Source of the DNA: Toxorhynchites rutilus septentrionalis
Lineage: Eukaryota; Arthropoda; Insecta; Diptera; Culicidae
Direction of reading: 5' to 3'
Assembly (NCBI RefSeq): GCF_029784135.1
Contig: NC_073746.1
Span: 251,476,494 to 251,540,493, forward strand
Length of the DNA stretch: 64,000 nt
Shown: positions 21,111 through 31,229 of the stretch, piece by piece
How positions within the stretch are numbered: the stretch's first letter is position 1
How the letters are laid out: each line of letters starts with the position of its first letter
The notes under the pieces: generated by a model
Seen by the model: only the letters and a program-made list of their open reading frames with translations
Database searches by the model: none
What the model was told of the DNA's origin: nothing
Translations under genes and position numbers: made by a program

Positions 21111-21245
21111 TATAATGACCAACAATGAGAAATAGTATTTAATATTGTTTAATCATTCTGCCTAAAAAACTCTGATTTATAATCAATAAATTTTACAAAA
21201 TAGTTCTTCTGTCAACATTAACTACGGCATGTTATCATATGGCAG
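21111..21245. repeat. Right part of the repeat split by the DD37E element
   Basis: 'taatgaccaacaatgagaaa', 'tcaataaattttacaaaata', 'ctgtcaacattaactacggc' and 'atgttat' match 28697-28835 nearly word for word. Confidence 0.8.
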
Positions 21246-21389
21246 CCAAAGGGCTGCCATGAAGCGTAAAACCGTGTTAAGAGTTCTGCTCGGCATTTTT
21301 CAAAACTGTGTTCAGCCATGACGAACTAAGTGTAATGCATTTTTAAATCAATCTCTGACTGCGAAGAGAACGAAGTTTTGCGTGTCTAA

Positions 21390-21710
21390 GGGTGGGTTTA
21401 GACTAGGGATATATTCATGTGAAGAAATATGATGAGATTTATAGAAATCGCATCAACCGTTTACACTAGCGCGAACTTCTATAATGAATATATTCATATT
21501 TTCGATGAATTTATTCACCTGAAGTAGAACTGCATCCAACTTTAGTGATTTCTCACCAGTGAGAAATTCACAAGCGTTTACATATGCTGAATTTATTCAA
21601 GTTATATATACCTCGAATAAGTGTATCATATTTATTCTCACCCGTTTACACTCATTTTCACGTGAATAAATCCATCTATAGCTATAGATCTCCCTAATGT
21701 AAACCCGCCA
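21390..21710. mobile_element. MITE with TAA target site (PIF/Harbinger-like)
   Basis: A 321-bp non-coding element. The left end is gggtgggtttagactaggga; the right end, inverted, is tggcgggtttacattaggga. Both arms go on to contain 'attcatgtgaa/attcacgtgaa'. The trinucleotide TAA flanks both sides (21387-21389 and 21711-21713), fitting the 3-bp target duplication of PIF/Harbinger elements. The interior has repeated TTTATTCA phrases. Confidence 0.75.
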
Positions 21711-21713
21711 TAA

Positions 21714-22417
21714 CAGCTACATAATTTTGTTTTTTCCATTTTCTTAAAGATTCTGAATCCGAAATTGACGAAATTGAAGATGTGTGCTCACAGCATGAAG
21801 GGAGTGTTATGTTATTGCGAAAGGCTTGGTAATGGAGGTCTAAAATTCGGGAGGCAAAAGTACTCATTTCATGTGACATTTTACACCTTCCACAAATTTT
21901 TTTTGTTTCACTTCTGATTTTTTTTAAAATTTTCTTCGATCATAACATTTTAGAAACAAAAAGTGAAAGTCATTCGTGTGGCAAAATCGAAACCCGGAAT
22001 TCTTATGTTTAGGAAAAGCCACGATCCAGATGATTCCTTCTTTTAATTAGGCTTGAGGAAGTGATTAGGAACCTTACCTTACCTTTTTTTTGGCCAAACC
22101 AAAATGGAACTTTCCATCTAAATGGACACAGCATTTCAAGTGCGTAGTACAACGACTTTCAACATCTGGTGAAAAAAGGAACCTCCTGAGAACCACGAAT
22201 TCTTCATGAAGCTGGTTTCCGATGATCAAAACATTGTTGATATTGATTACGACCTTATCAGCCACGAAGAATCATGAGTTTTCTGAACAATTTTAATATT
22301 ATTATTATAGTAACGATTCAGACTAAAAATACATCCAACCAAATTAAACTGAATACCTTAGGGGAAGGTACACTGTTTTATACTGGTCGGTGTGGTTCAT
22401 GAGTGCCAAAAATAACA
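21714..22417. other. Intergenic, unassigned
   Basis: Only short frames; no recognised repeat. Confidence 0.4.
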
Positions 22418-22419
22418 TA

Positions 22420-22610
22420 CAGGAAAACCTGTTTTTGTGCGGTTGCTTTTTGTGCGATTTCTTATTTGTGTGACTGTTTAGGTGCAATATTATTATTTGT
22501 GCGATTAGTTTGTGTGATTCAAGACCCGATGTCATAATAAAATCGCACAAAAAGAGTCGCACAAACGAGGAATCACGCAAAAAGGGACCGCACAAAAACA
22601 GATTTGCTTC
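22420..22610. mobile_element. MITE with (T)GTGCGA-rich inverted ends
   Basis: The left arm reads aaaacctgtttttgtgcggt and then 'tgctttttgtgcgatt'. The right arm, inverted, reads gcaaatctgtttttgtgcgg and then 'tccctttttgcgtgatt'. The arms extend over about 60 bp and could fold almost the whole element into a hairpin. TA precedes the left end (22418-22419). A single end of the same family occurs at about 33196-33230. Confidence 0.7.
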
Positions 22611-22613
22611 ATA

Positions 22614-22915
22614 TAGGTAATTGATGAAAGTAACTGACGAGCGGAAAAAGAATATAATCTTGTTTTGTGACCAACAATCATGGATATCCCCTACGATATC
22701 GGTATTGGGTGAAAGGACAATAACAGCGGAGAGCGAATATCGTATTCCGATGCCATTTTGGAAACCAACATAGTGGCTTTTGGTTAGTTGAAAACAGCAC
22801 TAATAGACCGGAAATTAAGTTGAAGGAGTTGAGTTAGACAAGTGTTAAAGCGAGACAAAGAAAGTTTTAGAGCGAAATTGTGGTAGTAAAAGTACATATG
22901 CACAAACGGAATTTG
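22614..22915. other. Intergenic, unassigned
   Basis: No recognised feature. Confidence 0.4.
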
Positions 22916-22917
22916 AA

Positions 22918-23140
22918 CCTGAACCGGAACCGGAACCGGAAACGCAAACGCAAACGCAAACGCAAACGCAAACGCAAACGGAAACGGAAACGGAAACGGA
23001 AACGGAAACGGAAACGGAAACGGAAACGGAAACGGAAACGGAAACGGAAACGGAAACGGAAACGGAAACGGAAACGGAAACGGAAACGGAAACAGAAACG
23101 GAAACGGAAACGGAAACGGAAACGGAAGCGGAAAGCGAAA
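22918..23140. repeat. (CGGAAA)n hexanucleotide array
   Basis: About 220 bp of a 6-bp repeat. It begins as ACCGGA, shifts to CGCAAA for five units, then runs as CGGAAA with few interruptions (an ACAGAA unit near 23092). Because 6 is a multiple of 3, frames stay open on both strands: Lys-Arg repeats on the plus strand and Ser-Val repeats on the minus strand. Neither is credible as a gene. Confidence 0.95.
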
Positions 23141-23767
23141 AAATAATAGATTTGATCACGTGAGTGATTTGATCAGCCACGGTCAATTAGTGGGAGCCCA
23201 AACTTCAAATTGAAATATCTCAAAACAATGTTTTTGACGCTTGGTTCGTTTTTGCAGAACCCCGACAATTTGTCGCACAGTAGTTTTTGATAACATGGAG
23301 TATTTTTTATATGTAACGGGTGATCAAGAGCAATTCGGGTCATGTGACAAAATTAAAATTGTTTAGTTTTCATTGCCATTTTATAATTGACGAACAAATA
23401 CAACGAACAACGCTTACAAGTCATGAAGTTTTATTATCATAGTTAAAGCTCTAAGAAAACGTTTTTTCTTTGTTTTATCGAAAAAAATCTCAGCGATGAA
23501 GCACATTTCTAAACGGGTTTTGTTTATTTCTTTCTATCTCTATAATTTTTTTTATATGCACTAGAAATATGCAGTTTGATTTTTGCGTAATGGCGAATAT
23601 TGTTTTTGAGGCTAACGGGTAGTGGCAACTATATTTCCACCAATTTTTTTTCCAACTGTTTTAATAGTTATTTTTATCAATGATAAATATGTGTTATACC
23701 TCATGTAATGATTATATTCTCTGAAGTTGGAGTCGATTCGTTGTCTAGTTTCCACGGCCTTAAAAAG
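23141..23767. other. Intergenic, AT-rich
   Basis: Includes 'gcttggttcgtttttgcaga' (about 23240), the inverse of phrases near 11945 and 19440, perhaps another edge of that repeat family. Otherwise unassigned. Confidence 0.35.
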
Positions 23768-23845
23768 GGTTAAAGATGAAGACGAGAACAACGTTACTGC
23801 TAATGGTGATCGCTATCGTCCACTGATTTCCAACTTTTTGTTGGC
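23768..23845 (+). pseudogene. Fragment of a mariner-like (DDE_3) transposase
   Basis: Encodes N-V-T-A-N-G-D-R-Y-R-P-L-I-S-N-F-L, which resembles the V-T-V-N-G-x-R-Y-R-x-M-L-x-x-F-L block before the second catalytic aspartate in a widespread insect transposase family. Only about 25 residues survive. Confidence 0.5.
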
Positions 23846-24355
23846 CAATACACACGGGCTGAATCCAGTCTGACCAAACGTACCGTTTTTAACGGGACAG
23901 TATCGTTTTTTCGACCTATTTTGATTGTCCTATCTTTTTATCAGTCTCTACCGTATTTTGAGTATAAGTATAGAATAAAAAAATATTTATTTCAATGTCA
24001 TTTTTTTCAACAAATTTATTCCAATGAACATCTGATTGGAATTTAGATTTAAAATTATGTTCAGTGTACGAAAATATTCATGTAGAACAATTGATTGATT
24101 TCATCGATGAATATTGTACAAAATTGCCTGAGCATAGTGACATACGATTTTTTTCTCTTTGACTTTCTATCGAGAGGCTTAGGTTTGGCGGACTGCATTT
24201 TTTTTCACAAGATAAATGTATTGTTGTACTACGCGATCTCTTTGGAAACCCGTGGCTTTTATAAGAAGAAACCAGATAGTTACCTTTCGAACATTCATTG
24301 GCGCTGTTGAGGGAGAATGTTGCTGGAGTTGCTGTTCATTTTTCATTAATTTAAT
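23846..24355. other. Intergenic, unassigned
   Basis: No recognised feature apart from short T-rich runs. Confidence 0.35.
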
Positions 24356-24369
24356 AGAATTCTAAACAT

Positions 24370-25036
24370 AGAGAGGATGAAGTATTTTTGACCGGAGAGT
24401 GCAAACTATTTCTAAAATACCAGTTAATGTAAGCGAATACAGGAGACTAAATTTATTAAAACTGAGGATTTTTTACGATACTGAGTTGGACAGAAAAATA
24501 ATTTTTAAGCTATTTTAGCTATTTTTTTACAGTAAAAAAAACAGTTATTTTATAGTAAACAATTATTTTACAGTAAAAAAAAATAAAAGGATTTTATTTA
24601 AGTCAATTCCGGAATGATTTGAGATTCAAAGTAGCATCAGTAAAGAGCTTCCTATTCATATAGATTGAAACATTTCGTTTGGTGATTAAAGGAATTAAAA
24701 TTAATTAGATAAACAATTATAGCAAAGTTTCCGTACTAATTATGAGCAAATATTTTTAGAAATGGAAAACAAATTTCTAGATTGTGAGGAATTCGTAAAG
24801 CTGACTGATTATATTTTGTGTCTGTCTGATAATACCGCCCTAGTCGAACGGGTTTTTTTCCTATGATTAACAATAGGTGGACAACGAAAAAAGATAGATT
24901 CAGTATTGAAACCGTTAAAGCCATGATAATTGTCAAACAGAAAACGGATCTGGAATGTGACAAATTTTATGCTGGGATTTCCAAAAATCATAATCTTCTT
25001 TGCAAAGTCGCTTCATCATCGAAGGAATTTTCGTTA
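24370..25036 (+). pseudogene. hAT-like transposase relic, C-terminal part
   Basis: The end reads, with one frame change, as a hAT dimerisation domain: V-E-R-V-F about 24840-24856, then M-I-N-N-R-W-T-T-K-K-D-R-F-S-I-E-T-V-K-A-M-I-I-V-K and C-D-K-F-Y-A-G-I-S-K up to about 24990. The upstream part matches 600-960 (minus) and 33235-33442. The final part matches 52525-52750, on the far side of the mitochondrial insert. It is cut on the right by DD37E copy 3. It serves here as the reference for reconstructing the insertion site of the mitochondrial DNA. Confidence 0.65.
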
Positions 25037-25038
25037 TA

Positions 25039-26335
25039 AAGGGTGTGTCACATCAAATTGCATCACGGAAAAAACGCTGTAGAAATTTAATTTTTAGCAA
25101 TTATATCTTCAGCTTTCGCTTATAATCAAATAAGAGTGTATAGATCACGTTGGCCATGCTTCACTGTCAATTTATCGTAAATTTGGAAAAATGTCGTCGA
25201 ATGAAAAAGAGCGTCGTGAATTAATCCTGTGCACTCATTTCGAGAATCCGGAGTTGTCACATCGGGACATCGGTAAGATGCTGGGAATCGTCCAATCCAC
25301 GGTCAGCAGAGTACTAAAACGATACTTCGAGAACCGAACCATCGACCGGAAGGTGAAGAACGGCAAAAATGGATGCTCCGTCAGTGAAAAAGATCACAAG
25401 CGCGTAGTTAAGCAGTTTAGACGTGATCCGAGAAGTTCGGTCCGGGATGTCGCCAATAAGCTGAATTTGTCAAGTTTATTCGTCCAGCGGACCAAGCAGC
25501 GGGAGGGCCTGCGTACATACAAGGTTCAGAAGGCTCCTAACCGCGACGAAAGGCAAAACATGGTGGGGAAGACGCGAGCCCGGAAGCTGTACACCGAAAT
25601 GCTGACGAAGCCGCATTGCCTGGTAATGGACGACGAAACCTACGTCAAAGCGGACTTTCGTCAGCTGCTGGGCCTGTTGTTCTTCTCCGCAGAGGACAAA
25701 TTCAGCGTTCCGGAGGAGATTCGCAAGCAGAAACTATCCAAGTTTGCCAAAAAATACATGGTGTGGCAAGCGATCTGCTCTTGCGGAAAGCGGAGCGCCC
25801 CCTTCGTGATGGCCGGCACGGTAAACGGGCAGGTTTACCTTAAGGAGTGCCTACAGAAGCGCTTACTACCACTATTGAAGCAGCATGAGGGCCCGACCAT
25901 CTTCTGGCTGGATCTCGCTTCGTGCCACTATTCAAAGGACGTGTTGGAGTGGTACGAAGCCAACGGGGTCACCTTCGTGCCAAAGGAAATGAACCCGCCC
26001 AACGCGCCGGAGCTTCGCCCAATAGAGAAATATTGGGCGATTATGAAGCAGGCCCTCCGGAAGAACCCAAAAGTTGTCAAATCGGAGGCGGACTTCAAGA
26101 GAAAATGGATTTCTGTTAAAAAAAACTACAACCTGACGTTGTACAGAACCTTATGGACGGGGTAAAGAGGAAGGTGCGAGCATACGGGCTTGGGCTCGAA
26201 GTATGAATAAAAAGAAAATGCCAAAAGTTGTTTAATAGTTTTTGTTTTACTGTCTAAAATTTTCAAAAGGATCGGTCTACTGGGCGAATTTCTACAGCGT
26301 TTTTTCCGTGATGCAATTTGATGTGACACACCCTT
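25039..26335 (+). mobile_element. DD37E Tc1/mariner element (copy 3)
   Basis: A 1,297-bp element with the same inverted ends (about 50 bp) as copies 1 and 2, and TA at 25037-25038 and 26336-26337. It inserted exactly at the right end of the preserved hAT relic. It has the longest open transposase of the three. Confidence 0.93.
25191..26165 (+). CDS. DD37E transposase, nearly intact (copy 3)
   Basis: A 324-residue frame with helix-turn-helix motifs in the first about 110 residues and all three catalytic acids (M-D-D-E-T-Y, W-L-D-L-A-S-C-H-Y, R-P-I-E-K-Y-W) spaced DD37E. Compared with copy 2, one A is missing from the run near 26118-26125, replacing the last about 29 residues with 15 unrelated ones. 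A proline next to the second aspartate is changed to leucine. The core fold is complete, but activity without the normal C-terminus is uncertain. It could equally be called a very young pseudogene. Confidence 0.85.
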   Translation: MSSNEKERRELILCTHFENPELSHRDIGKMLGIVQSTVSRVLKRYFENRTIDRKVKNGKNGCSVSEKDHKRVVKQFRRDPRSSVRDVANKLNLSSLFVQRTKQREGLRTYKVQKAPNRDERQNMVGKTRARKLYTEMLTKPHCLVMDDETYVKADFRQLLGLLFFSAEDKFSVPEEIRKQKLSKFAKKYMVWQAICSCGKRSAPFVMAGTVNGQVYLKECLQKRLLPLLKQHEGPTIFWLDLASCHYSKDVLEWYEANGVTFVPKEMNPPNAPELRPIEKYWAIMKQALRKNPKVVKSEADFKRKWISVKKNYNLTLYRTLWTG

Positions 26336-26437
26336 TAGAGAACAAAAAAAGTACATCTAAGAATGTTTAATTGTTTTGTTTGATTATTGGTATCATTCAC
26401 TCAATAAAATTCTTCAAAAAATATTATAATCAATATA

Positions 26438-27730
26438 TTAGGCTGTCAAAAAAGTCCTGCGGTATTTCCGCGAGGTGTCGTTGTAAGCGTGTAGTTCTAG
26501 TTGTATTCATTGTATCGAGTCATACTATAGCTTGTTGGAAAGGTATTTTTATAGTCCTTGAGGCTATAATATAGTCCTTGACAGTGTTTTGTTTGGTTAA
26601 GTCATTCGTGAGTTATAGTGTCGCAAATATGGAGCAAAATAAAGAGAAAATCCGACATATTTTACAGTACTACTATGACAAAGGTAAAAATGCATCTCAA
26701 GCTGCCAATAAAATTTGTGCAGTTTATGGACCCGATACAGTTTCCATTTCCACCGCACAACGATGGTTTCAACGTTTTCGTTCCGGTGTAGAGGTCGTCG
26801 AAGATGCGCCACGCTCCGGAAGGCCTGTCGTCGAAAATTGCGACAAAATCGCTGAATTAGCCGAGAAAGACCGGCATTGTAGCAGCCGTAGCATCGGCCA
26901 AGAGCTGGGGATAAGTCATCAAACCGTTATTAACCATTTGCAGAAGCTTGGATTCACAAAGAAGCTCGATGTATGGGTGCCACACACGTTGACGCAAAAA
27001 AACATCTTTGATCGTATCGACGCATGTGAATCGCTGCTGAATCGCAACAAAATCGACCCGTTTCTGAAGCGGATGGTGACTGGCGATGAAAAGTGGGTCA
27101 CTTACGACAACGTGAAGCGCAAACGGTCGTGGTCGAAGCCCGCTGAAGCGGCTCAGACGGTGGCCAAGCCCTCATTAACGGCCAGGAAGGTTCTGCTGTG
27201 TGTTTGGTGGGATTGTCAAGGAATAATCTCTTATGAGCTGCTTCCCTATGGCCAAACGCTCAATTCGGACCTGTACTGCCAACAACTGGACCGCTTGAAG
27301 GTAGCACTCATGAAGAAGAGGTCATCTTTGATAAACAGAGGCCGCATTGTCTTCCATCAGGACAACGACAGGCCACACACTTCTTTGGTGACGCGCCAGA
27401 AGCTCCGGGAGCTCGGATGTGAGATTCTTCTGCATCCGCCGTATAGTCCGGACCTTGCACCAAGTGACTACCACCTGTTTTTGTCCATGGCGAACGAGCT
27501 AGGTAGTCAGAAGTTAGCCACAAAAGAGGCCTGTGAAAATTGGCTATCCGAGTTTTTTTGCCAATAGGGAAGCGAGCTTCTATGACAGGGGTATTATGAA
27601 GTTGGCATCTCGTTGGGAACAAATCATCGAACAAAACGGCGCATATTTGACTTAAAACAGATGATTGTAACTAATTTTATGAACAAATGAAAATTCAAAA
27701 AAATACCGCAGCACTTTTTTGACAGCCCAA
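26438..27730 (+). mobile_element. DD34D mariner element
   Basis: A 1,293-bp element with inverted ends: left ttaggctgtcaaaaaagtcc, right (inverted) ttgggctgtcaaaaaagtgc, continuing through 'tgcggtattt'. TA duplicates are at 26436-26437 and 27731-27732. The TTAGG start recalls the Hsmar1/cecropia group, but subfamily needs a tree. It carries one transposase gene with a single frameshift. Confidence 0.9.
26629..27655 (+). pseudogene. Mariner transposase, single frameshift near the end
   Basis: Starts at ATG 26629 (M-E-Q-N-K-E-K); the frame can be extended upstream to 26578 but the mariner N-terminus begins here. The N-terminal region holds the paired helix-turn-helix domains with the W-F-Q-R-F-R-S-G landmark. 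Catalytic residues are all visible: D in G-D-E-K-W, D in H-Q-D-N, and D in A-P-S-D-Y-H-L-F, with 34 residues between the last two. The W-V-P-H-T-L motif is present. One extra T in the run at about 27553-27559 brings an early TAG at 27567. Reading past it gives the normal mariner ending (W-E-Q-I-I-E-Q-N-G-A-Y-L) and TAA at 27653-27655. Otherwise uncorrupted, so inactivation is recent. Confidence 0.9.
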
Positions 27731-27732
27731 TA

Positions 27733-28165
27733 CATAGAAATGAATTGTCAAATGTGTTGCATAGTGCAAAACTCGAGAACAGAGATGCAATGCAACGACA
27801 ATGGGTTTTCATGTGGAATAACGCACTTTTATACCGATATAAATGAATATGAATCACCAAATAAGTTCAAAACTCGAGAACGATTTGTTCGATTAAAGTT
27901 GTTTCATTTAGTTGTGTTCGTCTCTGTCCGTAGATGGTAAGGTGAAAAGATTGGAAAATTTTGAAGAAAAATAGGAGAATTCTGAAAAAAAATTCCCATA
28001 TGCTCAATAGTGAAGTTTTTAGTACAATTGAAATTCGCGGAATTTAAATTCGTGCTACGTTTCTATGAATCGAAAATAGTAATGCAATAATTATTATATA
28101 GACTTTAAACTACAAAGTTCAATCAATGACTGAATAGTTCTGAGATTAAACCCACGAACGTTCGC
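27733..28165. other. Intergenic, unassigned
   Basis: No recognised feature. Confidence 0.4.
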
Positions 28166-28250
28166 TTGGTTAGAAACGTGAATGTTCAAATTTATTCATA
28201 TAAAAAAAGTTTGGTCTGGACGAAGTTCGCCGGTTTAATTAGTATATTTT
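28166..28250. repeat. Repeat end shared with 3906-4010
   Basis: 'aaacgtgaatgtt' followed by 'ggacgaagttcgccgg' and 'ttaattagt' parallels 3926-4001. Possibly a Helitron or SINE terminus; class uncertain. Confidence 0.4.
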
Positions 28251-28496
28251 TTGTCTTACGTGTCCCGATTTCAGTCATGAACTATTTGGTTAGCCTAGCT
28301 AAATCTGGTTCATGCGTGGTTTCAAAAAGAAGGTGTCACTTGCACACAGCACACAGCGCACGAAATGAATGGACCTATTGTGTAATTAGTTTGGTGTTCA
28401 ATTCATCTCTCATTTTGGAGCAGATCGGACGATTCGATCCGTTTGACTATTTTTTTATCGATTCAAACACTAGAAGACACGAGGGATAAAAGCCGA

Positions 28497-28605
28497 TATA
28501 GTCGAACAAATGATTCAAAATTGGACTTCACGTATGGATCACTTAAAACGTAGTCGTTGCCAACTTTTGCATGAAATAATCTTTAAAAAATAAATGGCAA
28601 GGATT
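28497..28605 (+). pseudogene. Mariner-like (DDE_3) transposase C-terminal remnant
   Basis: Reads I-V-E-Q-M-I-Q-N-W-T-S-R-M-D-H-L-K-R-S-R-C-Q-L-L-H-E-I-I-F-K and then a stop. This resembles the V-x-N-x-x-x-R-I/M-x-x-C/L-K-R-S-R-G-x-H-L-x-D-I-I-F ending of the transposase family whose other fragments lie at 23768 and 32225. No catalytic residues remain. Confidence 0.5.
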
Positions 28606-28835
28606 GATTTCTAGCCCCAATAATAAATTTTGAATGTATTACAATTTTACTGACCAAACGTTCACGAAATCACGCTTTGATTATTCTTTCAAAGTAATAT
28701 AATGACCAATAATGAGAAATAGTTTTTAACATTGTTTTATTATTCTGTCTAAAATACTCTGAATTATAATCAATAAATGCTACAAAATAGATTTTCTGTC
28801 AACATTAACTACGGCATGTTACAATATTTACAGTT
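28603..28835. repeat. Unoccupied copy of the repeat hit by DD37E at 19815
   Basis: Matches 19745-19814 plus 21111-21245 across the junction: the word 'attctttcaaagtaatataa' spans the point where the other copy carries the 1,296-bp element. It lies about 70 bp downstream of the ind stop codon and may form part of its 3' UTR; a minus-strand AATAAA occurs near 28736-28741. Confidence 0.8.
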
Positions 28836-28905
28836 TTGCATAACTCACTTCTATTTACAAAACACTGGTAAACGATCTCTTAACTCTCGCTCTCTCTATC
28901 GTAAA

Positions 28906-29769
28906 TCATTGAAAACTTCTGCTGAAATCCCATGCATGCCGTTGGAGCATTTGGGCCGCATCGACCTTCGGCTTCTGCTCCAGCTCCTGCTGGGGGGCAT
29001 GGGTTTGACTATTGCTATCCTCGCCATCTGAGCTATTACCCCCACAGCCGGTGTTCTTGCAGCAACATGGTGATGGGTGATGCTGCTGGATCGGTGATGA
29101 GGCAGCTGCACTGGTACAGATCGGCCCATCTCCCTTCTTGCGCTTAACGCGGCGGTTTTGGAACCAGATTTTAACTTGCTTCTCGGACAGGCGCAGCCGG
29201 GTTGCGATTTCGATTCGCCGCAGTCGGGTCAGATACATGTTGGAGGCGAATTCTCGCTCCAATTCTAGCAGCTGAGTGCTAGTGAAAGCTGTGCGGATGC
29301 GTTTGCTTGACAGCTCGTCGTCGATCGCGTAAGTTGTTCCATCCAGCGGGGTTGGAGATGGCGTGGAAGATTTGCTGACGGATGGAGCCGGACGTTTCCC
29401 ATTCGTTGGGGGCGATGAGTATGGGGAGAATCGTTCCGGGGTTTTCTCGCACCGATATAACTTGCGATAGTAATCCTCTTTGGGTGACAGATGTTGGGGC
29501 GGGACGTCAGTGGGTTGGTACAGTTTCGGCGATAGATCCAAGCTGAGGTTATGTGGTTGCGGCAGCTGCGGATGCGGAATATGTAGCTGCTGTTGCTGCT
29601 GCTGTAGTCCAAGTGAAAACAGATAACTTCCGACGTAACACGCCGAATAAGGTAAAGTAACCGGCGGAGTCACCGGTAACTGAGTAAACTGGTTGTAGTT
29701 GTACACATTGCGTTTCACTGGCGTTGGTTTATCACTGATCAACGAATCCACTAGAAATGATCGAGACAT
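28906..29769 (-). CDS. ind: Gsx-class homeobox transcription factor (ind orthologue)
   Basis: 287 residues in one uninterrupted frame. ATG at 29769 is chosen over one 33 bp upstream because the family begins M-S-R-S-F-x-V-D-S-L-I, as here. The homeodomain covers about residues 155-214: [11 protein letters not shown] at its start and [13 protein letters not shown] at its end, with Gln50 and Asn51 present. [13 protein letters not shown] helix-1/2 residues match Gsx/ind. Other parts are low complexity: Gln run (56-61), Pro/His-rich 62-95, Ser/Pro-rich 110-142, Cys-rich 235-242. In Drosophila, ind specifies the intermediate neuroblast column of the embryonic nerve cord and acts in the nucleus on DNA. 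This is the best preserved host gene in the window. No introns are visible in the coding region. Confidence 0.93.
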   Translation of the reverse strand: MSRSFLVDSLISDKPTPVKRNVYNYNQFTQLPVTPPVTLPYSACYVGSYLFSLGLQQQQQQLHIPHPQLPQPHNLSLDLSPKLYQPTDVPPQHLSPKEDYYRKLYRCEKTPERFSPYSSPPTNGKRPAPSVSKSSTPSPTPLDGTTYAIDDELSSKRIRTAFTSTQLLELEREFASNMYLTRLRRIEIATRLRLSEKQVKIWFQNRRVKRKKGDGPICTSAAASSPIQQHHPSPCCCKNTGCGGNSSDGEDSNSQTHAPQQELEQKPKVDAAQMLQRHAWDFSRSFQ

Positions 29770-30060
29770 TTTGGATCGTCTTTTTATCTTAGCACGATTC
29801 ACGCTATTGGATCACTTGTATTAGGCTTCCGTTTAGAATTTTTCAAATGAGGCACTGTGGTATATGTTGCTTGTTCGAGCATAGAACGAGAACTATGTCT
29901 GGGATGAGGGAGAGTGGTGGTTTTTATATCGATCTTACCCTCAAGGATTCCCTCTCCTTTCTTACGCATCCTTTTTCAACGAAATGTGTGAAGCAGAGAA
30001 CGAAAAGGGACCTAGCTGTTCCTCAATTGTGTTGCGAAAAAGAAACGGAAGAATCCATGT
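29770..30060 (-). promoter_or_regulatory. Probable ind leader and TATA-type promoter
   Basis: On the minus strand a TATA-like sequence (gatataaaaacc, 29919-29930 in plus coordinates) lies about 155 bp upstream of the ind ATG. This would put initiation near 29890-29900 and give a leader of about 120-130 nt. No strong initiator consensus was identified. Placement is by position and sequence only. Confidence 0.45.
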
Positions 30061-30975
30061 AGAATGGCAGTATTGCCAACTTCGAACCGAAAACCATCCC
30101 AGAAGAAATACAAATGTTGTATTTATGAATGAATGAATCTACCAAACAAAACTCGTTACTGGCAACAATTCCGATGTTGTACAAATTTTATTGCCTTCTA
30201 ACGCACTTTAGGTACAGTTTAGTAACAATTAGAAGTGCTTAGCGAGTGTGTCGCATTCCCCTCCCCTACTCAAGCTGTAGCTTGAACACACTTTCATTTA
30301 GCAGAAGCAGCAGCAACAACAGCAGGGCTATGTTACATGCATTTGTCTACCTCACCTTGTTCACGGTATTGTTGGTGCATTTGGCCTCACATCAAACACA
30401 TCGACTCCTCCCAATTTTCCTGCGTTTTCGTCCCTACTTCGTTGATTCGTTTATCCAGTTAGGCTACTGATCCGATCTCTTGACACTGCCAGACACGGTG
30501 GCGACAGACGGGCGTTTTTTGGGTATGAATCGGCCCTCGTGTTGTGGATTTGATGTTTTTTTTTGTTTCTGCTAATTGGCCACAAAAGTTATGCGAACGA
30601 TAGCAATACGAAAATTAGTGAAAATTTTTAGAAGATTTGTAAAAAATTCAAATGTATATATTAAACACGACGGCGGTGGTTCATCCTGCATAAAATATCA
30701 GTGAATTAACTGAATATCAAATTCCAAGGAAAACAGGTCCTTCAGATATTTACAGTTTACAGTGTGTTTGGTCAATTCTACTACATAAATGATAAATGTT
30801 TATGATAAAATAGATGCTCATGATTGTTTCAAAACTGGAAATCAATATTAGGATACTTTTCAATTAAACTATATTTCGCACAGAAAATTGCTTTTGGCGT
30901 GTAATTAAAATTGTACAAGTTGAATGTGAATGTGAATTTTCGCAAAATCAACATTTATTTTTGTTAAAAAAAATT
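30061..30975. other. Upstream region of ind, unassigned
   Basis: No repeat ends or coding motif seen. Contains CAG-rich stretches (about 30300-30328). Regulatory sequence is plausible from position, but nothing specific can be named. Confidence 0.35.
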
Positions 30976-31229
30976 TGAGGGGCTCAGAAGCGAAGGGGTG
31001 TAAGTGACTTGATCGATTTCTCTTCCTCAATTTTTTCTTTAGTTAATAGCTCAACTGCTAAAACGTTCCAATTTGAGTTTGCTACAGAATCCGATAGATG
31101 AGGTTCTGACCTATCTTCCACATTGTCAAATACAACTGCGAATGTGTTTGCAGCTAAGTTATGACCAAAAGAGAGAGACGATGTAAAGGAATTGATGATT
31201 TCACTTACACTCTTTCATTTTGAGCTTTC
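30976..31229 (-). mobile_element. MITE, intact copy matching the LINE-interrupted one
   Basis: In inverse orientation it matches 4314-4387 and 4985-5157. The sequence 'ggtcataacttagctgcaaa' (minus strand) runs through the point where the 4.3-kb copy holds the LINE, so it is the empty site. Ends: 'ggggctcagaagcgaagggg' at the left and 'gctcaaaatgaaagagtgta' at the right (inverted). Confidence 0.8.

Noticed and set aside
22845..23186. Ser-Val repeat and Lys-Arg repeat proteins as genes
   Set aside because: They are translations of the (CGGAAA)n array; frames are open only because the unit length is a multiple of three.
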